Program-made: the position numbers and the translations under genes
In this document: in pieces, positions 56,581-64,000 of the stretch
Numbering within the stretch: position 1 is the stretch's first letter
Layout of the letters: each line of letters starts with the position of its first letter
The notes under the pieces: generated by a model
What the model was told of the DNA's origin: nothing
The model's input: only the letters and a program-made list of their open reading frames with translations
Database searches by the model: none
Assembly (NCBI RefSeq): GCF_000024985.1
Contig: NC_013523.1
Coordinates: 248,001 to 312,000 of the forward strand
Length of the DNA stretch: 64,000 nt
Reading direction: 5' to 3'
Source of the DNA: Sphaerobacter thermophilus DSM 20745
Lineage (GTDB): Bacteria > Chloroflexota > Chloroflexia > Thermomicrobiales > Thermomicrobiaceae

Positions 56581-57021
56581 TCAGGGGGTGTCGGACGGCT
56601 CATGGCCGTCAGGCGGGGGCTCCTTGGGACGGAGTTCGGAGAGTTCCGGCTCGGACAGGGCGCGCCAGAGGCGCCGGGCGATCCGAGGGAGCGCCGTGCC
56701 GACCAGGGTGCCGAGCGCGGTGGCGCCGAACAGGTAGACCTCGGCGTTGAACGCGGCGGCGACGAGCTGCTGCACGTTCCGGATCAGGCCGTCGGTGATC
56801 CCCGCCAGGACGACGGCGAAGATCACGGTAGCGGGGAGCAGCACGACGGACCAGAAGGAGCGGACCAGCAGGGCCAGCAGGAAGCCGAGGGCGAACAGTT
56901 GGACCTGCAGGTCGAACCGGCTGATGGTGAAGCCGTCCGGAAATCCGAGCACGAAGTACCCGAAGACGAACGCGGCGATGTACCCCGCCGCACCGAGGAT
57001 CTGGCCGAGCCGGGCCGCCAC
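56581..57021 (-). CDS. Conserved-looking membrane protein, unknown
   Basis: This is a 146-residue protein with four hydrophobic segments ('IAAFVFGYFVLGF', 'LFALGFLLALLVRSFWSVVL', 'LPATVIFAVVLAGITDGLI', 'VYLFGATALGTLVGTALP') and a Pro/Glu-rich cytoplasmic tail. No family was recognised. GTG 57021 was chosen because GGAGAGGAG lies 6-7 bases upstream; the open frame extends further but reads into low-complexity sequence. It is convergent with nothing and upstream of the flavin oxidoreductase on the same strand. Confidence 0.6.
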   Translation of the reverse strand: MAARLGQILGAAGYIAAFVFGYFVLGFPDGFTISRFDLQVQLFALGFLLALLVRSFWSVVLLPATVIFAVVLAGITDGLIRNVQQLVAAAFNAEVYLFGATALGTLVGTALPRIARRLWRALSEPELSELRPKEPPPDGHEPSDTP

Positions 57022-57146
57022 AGATCTGCTCCTCTCCTCCACGCACCGCGCCCCTGCGCCACCGTGCGCAGTGCCCGGCCAAGTGTTGCACAGGTCGCGC
57101 GGGCGTGGTGGGTGGCCAGGCAACCCGGCTCCGCCGCAGCAGATGT

Positions 57147-58013
57147 CTACGCCGTCGCCGGCTCCCAGCGCCAGCCCTCACCGTGCGGCGTGACACGGCC
57201 GAGGCCGGGGAAGGGGAAGTGGTAGACGAACAGCAGCGCGTCGTCAGCGGCTGCCTCCGCGAAGAAGCGTCGCCGTGTCGCCTCTGCCAGCGCCCGGTCC
57301 TGGTCGAGGGCGGCCCCCCACGACGGGCGCTCCAGGTGGAGCGGGTTGAGCGCGACATCCATCGGCAGCAGCACGCGCTCGTTGCCGGAGGAGATCGCCA
57401 GGGCCATGTGGTGGAGAGTATGCCCCGGTGCCGGGATCGCCTCGACGCCGGGGGCAATTTCTCCCGGCCGGTTGATGAGGTCGAGCTGGCCCGCGATCGG
57501 CTGGAGGTGTCGCCGCGCGAAGTCGGCCATCACCGCTTCGAGCTGACCGAGGCCGTAGATCGACCCGGCCGCGAGGCGGTTGAGGACCGTCTCATCGGTC
57601 CAGAAGCGCCACTCATCCTCCCACATGACATACCGTGCCGCCGGGAAGGCAGGCCGGCCCTCGGCGTCGACGTTGCCGCCGATGTGGTCGGGGTGGGCGT
57701 GGGTGATGATCACGGTGTCGATGTCGCGCGGCTCGTACCCCGCGGCACGCAGGCTCTCCTGCAGCTTCCCGGTCGTCGGCGCGAAGGGGCCCATGCCGGT
57801 GTCCACCAGGATGCGCTGCCCGCCGGTCTCAATCAGCAGGCAGTTCATGTTCGACGGGACATCCGCGGGGATACCGCGCTCTGCAAGCTCGCGCTCCCGC
57901 TCCTCCTCCGGCGCCCCGGCGAAGACCGACGCCGCCGGGAAGGCCGCGCCGCCGTCGCTGATTAGGGTGCAGGTAATCGATCCGACCGAAAAGCGGTGGA
58001 TGGCCGCGGACAT
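57147..58013 (-). CDS. MBL-fold metallohydrolase
   Basis: This 288-residue protein has the metal motif 'ITHAHPDHIGG' (H105, H107, D109, H110), with 'PAPGHTLHHMAL' and 'VLLPMDVALNPLHLE' carrying the next ligands, and a C-terminal His ('FVYHFPFPG'). Its closest look-alikes are lactonase-type hydrolases. It diverges from the hydantoinase genes by 143 bases. A common role in opening a cyclic substrate is possible but unproven. ATG 58013 has GAGAGGAGG upstream. Confidence 0.85.
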   Translation of the reverse strand: MSAAIHRFSVGSITCTLISDGGAAFPAASVFAGAPEEERERELAERGIPADVPSNMNCLLIETGGQRILVDTGMGPFAPTTGKLQESLRAAGYEPRDIDTVIITHAHPDHIGGNVDAEGRPAFPAARYVMWEDEWRFWTDETVLNRLAAGSIYGLGQLEAVMADFARRHLQPIAGQLDLINRPGEIAPGVEAIPAPGHTLHHMALAISSGNERVLLPMDVALNPLHLERPSWGAALDQDRALAEATRRRFFAEAAADDALLFVYHFPFPGLGRVTPHGEGWRWEPATA

Positions 58014-58156
58014 GGCACGCCTCCTCTCACGCATCCCCGGCACCACTCCGCGCAAGAGGGTACACGACCCCGCGCCCGCCCGCAAGGCGCTGCGGCGGGG
58101 TATGATGCCGCGCGGGGCGGCGAGGCTGCCCGAGAGGTGGAGGAGGTTCAGATCCT

Positions 58157-60265
58157 GTGAGGAAGCGATACGCCATCAGCGTGGACGTTGGGGGGACGTT
58201 CACGGACTTCGTGCTGTTCGATCAGGAGGCGGGCACGCCTGCCGCGTTTCATAAGGTGCTGACCGATGCGGAGCGTCCGGCCCGTGCGGTCGTGACCGGC
58301 TGGCGGGAGATCCTGGAGATGGTCGGGGCGACCTCGGCCGATGTCGACCACGCGGTGCATAGCACGACCATCGTGACCAACGCCATCGTCGAGCGCCGTG
58401 GCGCCAGGACCGCGCTCATCACCACCCGCGGCTTCCGCGACGTGCTGGAGATCGGCATCGAGCAGCTCTACGACATCTACGACCTCTTCGCACCCTACCC
58501 GCAGCCGCTCGTGCCGCGCGAGCTGCGCTGTGAGGTCGATGAACGGATCACCCGCGACGGCGAGGTGCTGCGCCCGCTGGACGAGGAGGCGGCCCGCGCG
58601 CTGGTGGACGAGTTGGCGGCCGCGGGGGTGGAGTCGATCGCGGTGGCGCTGATCCACGCCTACCGTAACCCCGTGCACGAGCGGAGACTGGCGGAGATCA
58701 TCGCTGAGACCCACCCGGAGATCACCGTCTCGCTTTCGTCGCGCGTTGCCCCGCTGATCGGGGAATATGAGCGGACCTCCACTGTGGCGGCGGATGCCTA
58801 CGTCAAGCCGTTGCTGCGACGCTACCTGACCGACCTGATGGAGCAGCTCCGGGCGCTGGGGTACGAGCGGGATCTCTCGATGATGCTCTCCTCCGGCGGG
58901 ATCACGACGGTCGAGGCGGCGATGGAGTTCCCGATCCGGTTGCTGGAGTCGGGTCCGGCTGCGGGCGCCTTCGCGGCCGGGTTCTACGGCCGGCTGGCCG
59001 GGCACGAGCATGTCCTCTCGCTCGACATGGGCGGGACCACCGCCAAGGCGTGCCTGATCGAAAACGGCGCGCCGACCGTGGCCGGGATGCTGGAGGCGGA
59101 CCGCATGCACCGCTTCAAGCCCGGCAGCGGGCTGCCGATCATGGCGCCGACGGTCGACCTGATCGAAATCGGCGCCGGAGGCGGGAGCATCGCCCACGTC
59201 AACAACCTCGGGCTCATGCAGGTGGGACCCCAGAGCGCCGAGTCGAACCCGGGTCCGGCCTGCTACGCGCTCGGCGGTGAAGAGCCGACGGTGACCGACG
59301 CCAACGTGCTGCTCGGCTACCTCGACCCCAACTACTTCCTGGGCGGCCGGATGGCGCTCGAGCCGGAGCGGGCGCGCACCGCCGTGGTCGAACGATTGGC
59401 GAAGCCGCTGGGGCTCGACCCGATCGACGCGGCCTGGGGCATCCACGCCATCGTCAATGAGAACATGGCTCAGGCAGCGCGGACGCACCTGATCGAGCGC
59501 AACCGCGACCCGCGGAGCGTTGCGGTGGTGGCCTTCGGCGGCGCGGGCCCGGCCCACGCGGCGGAGGTGGCCCGCATCCTGGGCATCCGGCAGGTGATCG
59601 TGCCGATGGGCGCCGGGGTCGGCTCGGCGATCGGCGCGTTGACCGCCCCGATGGCCCTCCCCTTTGTCCGCTCGCACATGACGCTGCTCGACGACTGCGA
59701 CTGGGCGCTGGTGCACGCGCTCTACGACGAGATGCGGGAGGAGGCACGGCGCGCGTTCGCCGCGACGGGGAACGTCGAGGCCGCGCGCTACCGCCTGGCG
59801 GCGGACATGCGCTTCGCCGGGCAGTACCACGAGCTGCGGGTGGACCTGCCGGAGGACGCGCTCGGCCCGGCAGGCGCCCGCGCGATCGAAGCGGCCTTCC
59901 GGGAGGGCTATGCCGCCACCTACGGGCGGGCGCCGAGCGGGCTGGGCATCGAGGTGCTCAACTGGCACCTGATCGCCGAGCTGCCGCGCCCCGCTTTCAC
60001 GCTGGCGGCCGAGGCGTGCCACGAGCGTGACCCGCGCACGGCCCTGAAGGGCGGGCGCCCGGTCTACTTCCCGAGGCCGGAAGCCGGGTACCGCCCCTGC
60101 CCTGTGTACGACCGCTACCGGCTGGAGCCGGGCGCGGCCTTCGACGGGCCGGGCATCATCGAGGAGCGCGAGGCGACCATCGTGGTGCCGCCCGAGTGGC
60201 GCGTCACCATCGACGGCTATCGGAACGTGATCCTGGAGCGCACGGAAGGCGAGGGGGCGCGATGA
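58157..60265 (+). CDS. hyuA: Hydantoinase/oxoprolinase subunit A (HyuA-like)
   Basis: This is a 702-residue ATP-dependent subunit of the hydantoinase/acetone-carboxylase/oxoprolinase family. The N-terminal actin-like domain starts 'YAISVDVGGTFTDFVLF' and the second phosphate loop is 'VLSLDMGGTTAKACLIENG'. 'STTIVTNAIVERRGARTALI' and 'GAGGGSIAHVNNLGLMQVGP' are family hallmarks. With HyuB it opens hydantoin-like or lactam rings using ATP, or carboxylates ketones. GTG 58157 follows GGTGGAGGAGG. The HyuB start overlaps the stop by 4 bases (ATGA). Substrate is unknown. Confidence 0.9.
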   Translation: MRKRYAISVDVGGTFTDFVLFDQEAGTPAAFHKVLTDAERPARAVVTGWREILEMVGATSADVDHAVHSTTIVTNAIVERRGARTALITTRGFRDVLEIGIEQLYDIYDLFAPYPQPLVPRELRCEVDERITRDGEVLRPLDEEAARALVDELAAAGVESIAVALIHAYRNPVHERRLAEIIAETHPEITVSLSSRVAPLIGEYERTSTVAADAYVKPLLRRYLTDLMEQLRALGYERDLSMMLSSGGITTVEAAMEFPIRLLESGPAAGAFAAGFYGRLAGHEHVLSLDMGGTTAKACLIENGAPTVAGMLEADRMHRFKPGSGLPIMAPTVDLIEIGAGGGSIAHVNNLGLMQVGPQSAESNPGPACYALGGEEPTVTDANVLLGYLDPNYFLGGRMALEPERARTAVVERLAKPLGLDPIDAAWGIHAIVNENMAQAARTHLIERNRDPRSVAVVAFGGAGPAHAAEVARILGIRQVIVPMGAGVGSAIGALTAPMALPFVRSHMTLLDDCDWALVHALYDEMREEARRAFAATGNVEAARYRLAADMRFAGQYHELRVDLPEDALGPAGARAIEAAFREGYAATYGRAPSGLGIEVLNWHLIAELPRPAFTLAAEACHERDPRTALKGGRPVYFPRPEAGYRPCPVYDRYRLEPGAAFDGPGIIEEREATIVVPPEWRVTIDGYRNVILERTEGEGAR

Positions 60266-61914
60266 CGCGGGCACGGACGTTCGACCCGGTCAGCCTGGAG
60301 ATCATGTGGAGCCGGCTGATCGGCATTGCGGACGACATGTGGACCACGGTCCTGCGGACTGCCGTCTCCACCATCATCGGCGCCGCCCAGGACTTCGGCT
60401 GCGAGATCCTCGACGCCGAGGGCCACTCGGTGGCGCACTCCAACCGGAGCATGCCGGTGTTCAACATCGTCATGCCGACGGTGACACGTGCGGTGATCGA
60501 GCGCTACCCGGTCGAGACCATGCGGCCAGGGGACGTGTTCGTCACCAACGACCCGTGGCTCTGCGCCGGGCACCTGGATGACATCGCCACCATCACCCCG
60601 GTCTTCCACGGGGGGCGCGTCGTCGCCTTCGCCGTAACCGTCGCCCACACCTCCAGCATCGGCGGCGCGCTGGCGCGGCGCACCGTGCGCGACATTTACG
60701 AGGAGGGCCTGCGCATCCCCCTGTTGAAGCTCTATGACGCAGGCGAACTCAACGAGACGGCCTGGGCATTCATCCGCGAGAACGTCCGCACGGCCGATAT
60801 GGTGCTCACCGACATCGAGGCGACCCTCACCGCGAACGACCTCGGTGCCCGCCGCATCGTCGCTTTCCTGGAGGAGTACGGCCTGCCCGACCTGGTGGAC
60901 GTCGCTCGGGCGATCCAGGAGCACTCGGAGCGGGCCATGCGGGAGGCGATCCGGGCGCTCCCCGACGGCGACTATGAGCATGAAGTGTGGGCCGACGGGC
61001 TGGACGAGCCGGTGCACCTGCGCTGCCGGGTCACGGTGCGCGGCGACGAGATCACGGTCGACTACGCCGGGAGCGACCCCGAGCGCCCGCGCGGCGGGAT
61101 CAACTGCACACTGACCTATACCAAGGCGCACACGGTCTACCCCCTGAAGTGCCTGCTCTCGCCGACCGTTCCGGCCAACGAGGGTACCTTCCGGCCGTTC
61201 ACCATCACAGCGCCGGAGGGCTCGATCCTCAACTGCCGGGTGCCGGCCTCGGTCGGCTCGCGTGTGCGCACCGGCTGGCACATCCACTCGCTCCTCTTCG
61301 GGGCGCTGGAGCGTGCGCTGCCCGACCGGGTGCAGGCCGGCAACGGCCTGATGAACTCGGTCCATGTCTACGGCCAGGAGCCGAATGGCCGCTTCTACAA
61401 CGCGCACTTCTTCATCGCCGGGGGGCGCGGCGCCAGCCGCGGGCGGGACGGTATCGGACGGAACTGCTTCCCGAGCAGCGCCCGCAACGTCCCGGTCGAG
61501 GTTTTCGAAGCCCGCACCCCGGTGCTGATCCACACCCGAGAACTGCGGGAGGACTCGGCCGGCCGGGGGCAGTGGCGGGGTGCCTTCGGCCACCGGCTTG
61601 AGATGGGTGTGCTCCCCGGCTACCCAGCCCCGGTCTCCTTCTTCATCGACCCGGATCGACTGCGCTTCCCGCCGCGTGGCCTGAGCGGCGGCGAGGACGG
61701 CCCGCTGACTGAGGTTCTGGTCAACGGCCGGCGCCTGACGCCCGAGGAGATCGGTGCGGGGCAGATCACCCTGTCCGGCCCGGACGAGCGCCTGGTGCTC
61801 CACATCCCCGGTGGCGGCGGCTATGGCCCACCCGACCAGCGTGACCCTGCCCTGATCGAGGCGGACATCCGCTCCGGGCTGGTGACGCCGACTGGTGCCG
61901 CGGTCGGCTCCTAG
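60262..61914 (+). CDS. hyuB: Hydantoinase/oxoprolinase subunit B (HyuB-like)
   Basis: This is a 550-residue partner subunit. 'FDPVSLEIMWSRLIGIADDM' at the N-terminus, 'PGDVFVTNDPWLCAGHLDDI' and 'GGINCTLTYTKAHTVYPLKC' are the standard HyuB signatures. The Glu/Asp/His residues in 'NDPWLCAGHLDD' are the likely metal site. It is translated together with HyuA. No transporter is adjacent. Confidence 0.9.
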   Translation: MTRARTFDPVSLEIMWSRLIGIADDMWTTVLRTAVSTIIGAAQDFGCEILDAEGHSVAHSNRSMPVFNIVMPTVTRAVIERYPVETMRPGDVFVTNDPWLCAGHLDDIATITPVFHGGRVVAFAVTVAHTSSIGGALARRTVRDIYEEGLRIPLLKLYDAGELNETAWAFIRENVRTADMVLTDIEATLTANDLGARRIVAFLEEYGLPDLVDVARAIQEHSERAMREAIRALPDGDYEHEVWADGLDEPVHLRCRVTVRGDEITVDYAGSDPERPRGGINCTLTYTKAHTVYPLKCLLSPTVPANEGTFRPFTITAPEGSILNCRVPASVGSRVRTGWHIHSLLFGALERALPDRVQAGNGLMNSVHVYGQEPNGRFYNAHFFIAGGRGASRGRDGIGRNCFPSSARNVPVEVFEARTPVLIHTRELREDSAGRGQWRGAFGHRLEMGVLPGYPAPVSFFIDPDRLRFPPRGLSGGEDGPLTEVLVNGRRLTPEEIGAGQITLSGPDERLVLHIPGGGGYGPPDQRDPALIEADIRSGLVTPTGAAVGS

Positions 61915-62327
61915 CCGCATCGTCGCCAGCCGGGGCGCCTGTGGGAGCGCCGGCCTCCCGGCCGGCCCCTGTCCCGTGCCCTTCCCTCCCAGCGGCGGCG
62001 AGGAGTAGCGGGGGAGGGGAGAGCCGTGTGCCGCGCGGAGCCGCCCGTCACGTGGCCTGTCCGGTAGGGGAGGGCCTGGTGCCCTCCCGCGTTCCCCTCG
62101 ACGATGACGGCGGGCGGTACTCCGTTCGATAAGCCCCGCCCCGAGCGGCGATGTGTCATCCTGGGAGGAGCGAAGGATCTCTTCGCGAACCCTGGATGCC
62201 CACGTCACCATGTCGGACGACGGCGGCCGTACCCGGGCTGACTCCACCCGTTGACGGCCCTCCGGGCACGCGGAATACTGGCCGCACGATCGCATACGAG
62301 AACCGTGCCGAGAAGGAGGACAAGCGC
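61915..62327. other. Gene-free 413-base stretch with scattered palindromes
   Basis: The stretch between HyuB and the second LigB-like gene has no convincing ORF. It holds a CGCCGGCCTCCCGGCCGGCC palindrome near 61949-61968, a GGGAGGGCCTGGTGCCCTCCC hairpin near 62068-62088, and a half-copy of the TGTCA-type repeat (62154-62180). The promoter of the next gene should lie in its last 150 bases. Confidence 0.5.
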
Positions 62328-63200
62328 ATGGCCGGGTTGGTCTTCGCCTGCGTGGTGCCGCATGGGTTCCCGATCATCCCCGATCTGAGCGACGACGCCG
62401 AAGGCGCGCTCGCGACCCGGGCGGCGATGGAGGAGGTTGGACGCCGCTGCGCCGCAGCCCGCCCCGACGTGCTGGTCGTCGCGACGCCGCACGGGACCCG
62501 CGTCGACAACACGATCTGCCTGGCGTCCGTCGCCCGCGGCGCCGGGACTCTCCGCTGGGAGGGCCGCCAGGTCGAGATGAACGTCCCGGTCGACGGCCCG
62601 ATGACCGACCTGATCGCCGAGCGGGCGGCCGCGCGCGGCATCCCCATCGCGCGGGCCAGCTTCGCGGGCAACCGGCGCGACCAGAGCGTGATCCCGCTCG
62701 ACTGGGGCACGATCACCCCGCTCTGGTTCCTGGGCCATGGGCGCAACCTGGTCGGGCACGGCGACGTGCTGGCGCCGGAGCCGGAGGAGGACGCCGGCCC
62801 GCCGGTGGTCATCGCCGCGCCGTCGCGCCTGCTGCCGCGCGAGACGATGGTCGAGTTCGGCACGGCCGTCGCCGAGGCCGCGGCGCAGAGCGGGCGTCGG
62901 GTGGCGTTCGTCGCATCCTGTGACTGGGCACACACGCACAAGGAGAGCGGCCCCTACGGCTACCACCCGGCGGCGGCCAAGGTCGATGCCGCGGTCGTGG
63001 CCGCGCTCCGGGACAACGACCCGGGCCGGCTGATCACGCTGCCCGAGGACGAGGTGCAGCACGCCGCCATCGACGGGCTGTGGCAGACGCTCATGCTCGC
63101 CGGTGCCATGGCCCACACGCCGATGCGGGGCGAGCTCCTGAGCTACGAGGCGCCCTCCTACTACAGCATGATCGTCGCGACGTTCGAGCCGGTGGGGTGA
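62328..63200 (+). CDS. Class III extradiol dioxygenase (LigB-like), copy 2
   Basis: This 290-residue protein is colinear with and mostly identical to the 289-residue protein at 32.1-33.0 kb. It shares the ligands H12 and H55 ('VVATPHGTRVD'), 'CDWAHTHKESGPYGYHP' and 'SYEAPSYYSMIVATF'. ATG 62328 has AAGGAGGA 8 bases before it. The two copies lie 29 kb apart in opposite orientation and were probably born by duplication. The substrate is unknown. Confidence 0.8.
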   Translation: MAGLVFACVVPHGFPIIPDLSDDAEGALATRAAMEEVGRRCAAARPDVLVVATPHGTRVDNTICLASVARGAGTLRWEGRQVEMNVPVDGPMTDLIAERAAARGIPIARASFAGNRRDQSVIPLDWGTITPLWFLGHGRNLVGHGDVLAPEPEEDAGPPVVIAAPSRLLPRETMVEFGTAVAEAAAQSGRRVAFVASCDWAHTHKESGPYGYHPAAAKVDAAVVAALRDNDPGRLITLPEDEVQHAAIDGLWQTLMLAGAMAHTPMRGELLSYEAPSYYSMIVATFEPVG

Positions 63201-63275
63201 GGGAGCACTGAGCGTAGGCCGAGCAGCAGCCGGGGACGAAAGCCACAGGGCTACCAGGCCGAGGATCCCCTGAAG

Positions 63276-63305
63276 GGCCGGGGTGCCGCTCCTGGCACCC
63301 CGGCC
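63276..63305 (+). terminator. 12-bp hairpin after the LigB-like gene
   Basis: GGCCGGGGTGCC pairs perfectly with GGCACCCCGGCC around a GCTCCT loop, 75 bases after the dioxygenase stop and before the convergent gene at the right edge. There is no U-run; it may serve both strands. Confidence 0.65.
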
Positions 63306-63377
63306 TCTAAGTCGGAGCCGAGGAGAGCGCCTTTCGAGCGCCCGCGTCCGAGGGCGTTGGGCACGTTGCGCGGAATG

Positions 63378-64000
63378 TTATGCGCGCCGGAATGCCTCGC
63401 CGAGATGGGTCTGCTGCACGGCCGCGACCTGCGGTGCTCGGCGCTGCGCCTCAGTCGGGGTTGGCAGCTCCTCGGCGAGGAACAGCTCCCCGGCAACGAT
63501 CTCATCGAGCAGAGCCTCCTGCTCCGGTTCCAGCGCCAACACCCCTTCCAGCACCCAAAGCAGCTCGAGCAGCTCCTTGGTCATCTCCCACGTCCAGCGC
63601 TCGGGACGAATGTCGTCCAGCGGCGAGGACTTGCGCCCGGCCCGCTCCCGCATGCGGTATCCGAGCCACGACCGCACTACGTTCAGTCCCGAGACCTCAT
63701 AGTCCCAGATGCGGGGATCAACCCGCTCGATTACACCTTCGCCGACATGGAGCTCTTGCGCGCTGGCATCGTAGCGGACGTCCTGTTGGAGGCTGACGGG
63801 GTATTTCTCGGGGTCGCTCGGGATCGCGACCTTGACCCGAGCGCGCCCAGGCGGTACCCGACCGCGTTGCGTGCCTATCGACTCAGGGAAGCGCTCTGCG
63901 TAGGTCTGCCAGGCGATGACCTGCTTACCCAGCTCGGCCGCTCGCCGGAAGAGGGTGACGTTCTTGGTCAGCGGCACCCGAGGGCCCGGCTCTTCCAGTT
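63378..64000 (-). CDS. Type ISP restriction-modification enzyme-like C-terminus, truncated by window edge
   Basis: The minus-strand frame is open to the right edge and ends at 63378, so only the last ~207 codons are seen. The segments 'GPRVPLTKNVTLFRRAAELG', 'WDYEVSGLNVVRSWLGYRMR', 'SSPLDDIRPERWTWEMTKEL' and 'ELPTPTEAQRRAP' are typical of the C-terminal target-recognition part of type ISP/N6-adenine methylase proteins. The methylase and helicase/nuclease parts would lie outside the window. GTG 63977 is not the true start, because coding sequence continues beyond it. It would be a third defence-type gene in the window. Confidence 0.6.
   Translation of the reverse strand, partial: LEEPGPRVPLTKNVTLFRRAAELGKQVIAWQTYAERFPESIGTQRGRVPPGRARVKVAIPSDPEKYPVSLQQDVRYDASAQELHVGEGVIERVDPRIWDYEVSGLNVVRSWLGYRMRERAGRKSSPLDDIRPERWTWEMTKELLELLWVLEGVLALEPEQEALLDEIVAGELFLAEELPTPTEAQRRAPQVAAVQQTHLGEAFRRA

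Noticed and set aside
58148-60274. 708-codon minus-strand open frame across hyuA
   Set aside because: It is antisense to a clear HyuA gene, and His/Arg/Asp-rich composition is typical of high-GC shadow frames.
1-64000. tRNA, rRNA and CRISPR arrays
   Set aside because: No cloverleaf-like sequence, rRNA stretch or regularly spaced direct-repeat array was found by eye.

Overview
The window is high-GC chromosomal DNA with dense genes, short gaps, many GTG starts and a Gram-positive-like set of secreted lipoproteins. The mix of genes suggests a Chloroflexota of the Thermomicrobia/Sphaerobacter type: several CoxL-like molybdenum hydroxylases, F420-type luciferase-like oxidoreductases, PCu(A)C/Sco copper chaperones, HyuA/HyuB hydantoinases and a DnaE2-type polymerase. 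This assignment is an inference from gene content. No rRNA, tRNA or CRISPR array was seen.

Left part (1-9.3 kb). A truncated DUF429 gene is followed by a DUF1648 membrane protein, a T4-endonuclease-V-like small protein and a lower-GC HEPN-type two-gene pair. Next come a REP-rich gap, a GNAT acetyltransferase and a full-length dnaE2-like polymerase gene. A 2.2-kb low-GC insert carrying a single OLD-family ATPase/nuclease sits at the 3' end of dnaE2. A 125-bp copy of the dnaE2 tail is repeated on the far side of the insert, so this looks like an integrated mini defence element.

9.3-17.1 kb is one long minus-strand cluster: an IclR regulator, a CoxL-like molybdenum hydroxylase, an MBL-fold hydrolase, a 33-codon VOC-like remnant, CoxM, CoxS, and E1-alpha and E1-beta of a thiamine-diphosphate 2-oxoacid (acetoin-type) dehydrogenase without E2 or E3. 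17.4-25.7 kb holds a secreted repeat protein. After it comes a minus-strand copper/oxidase-assembly cluster with a FixH/YtkA-like protein, a polyferredoxin, a YtkA-like lipoprotein, PCu(A)C and two Sco proteins. A two-component pair (GAF histidine kinase and LuxR-type regulator) lies upstream of that cluster on the same strand.

25.8-40.9 kb is mainly housekeeping: a glycosyltransferase, an APH-like protein, a zinc-protease-like membrane protein and DAHP synthase, then a polysaccharide deacetylase, a LigB-like dioxygenase, a TIM-barrel epimerase, SMC, a nitrilase-family amidase, 3-hydroxyacyl-CoA dehydrogenase, GreA and a YbaK-type deacylase. The DAHP synthase gene has a striking 5' leader. 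A consensus promoter lies almost on top of a 36-codon ORF containing RYEYQDWYYFYF, followed by a long hairpin and an intrinsic terminator, which is the architecture of ribosome-mediated attenuation by aromatic amino acids.

41-64 kb is catabolic. Two tandem CoxL paralogues lack their S and M partners. An Opp/Dpp-type importer has two permeases and a substrate-binding protein with an apparent single-base frameshift, and no ATPase gene nearby. With it are an amidohydrolase, a GntR/FCD regulator and an M20 amidohydrolase. Further right are an F420-type oxidoreductase, a 36-residue membrane peptide, a cold-shock protein with a structured downstream region, a nitronate-monooxygenase-like flavoprotein, an MBL hydrolase, HyuA/HyuB and a second LigB-like copy. 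The right edge cuts through a gene resembling the C-terminus of a type ISP restriction-modification enzyme.
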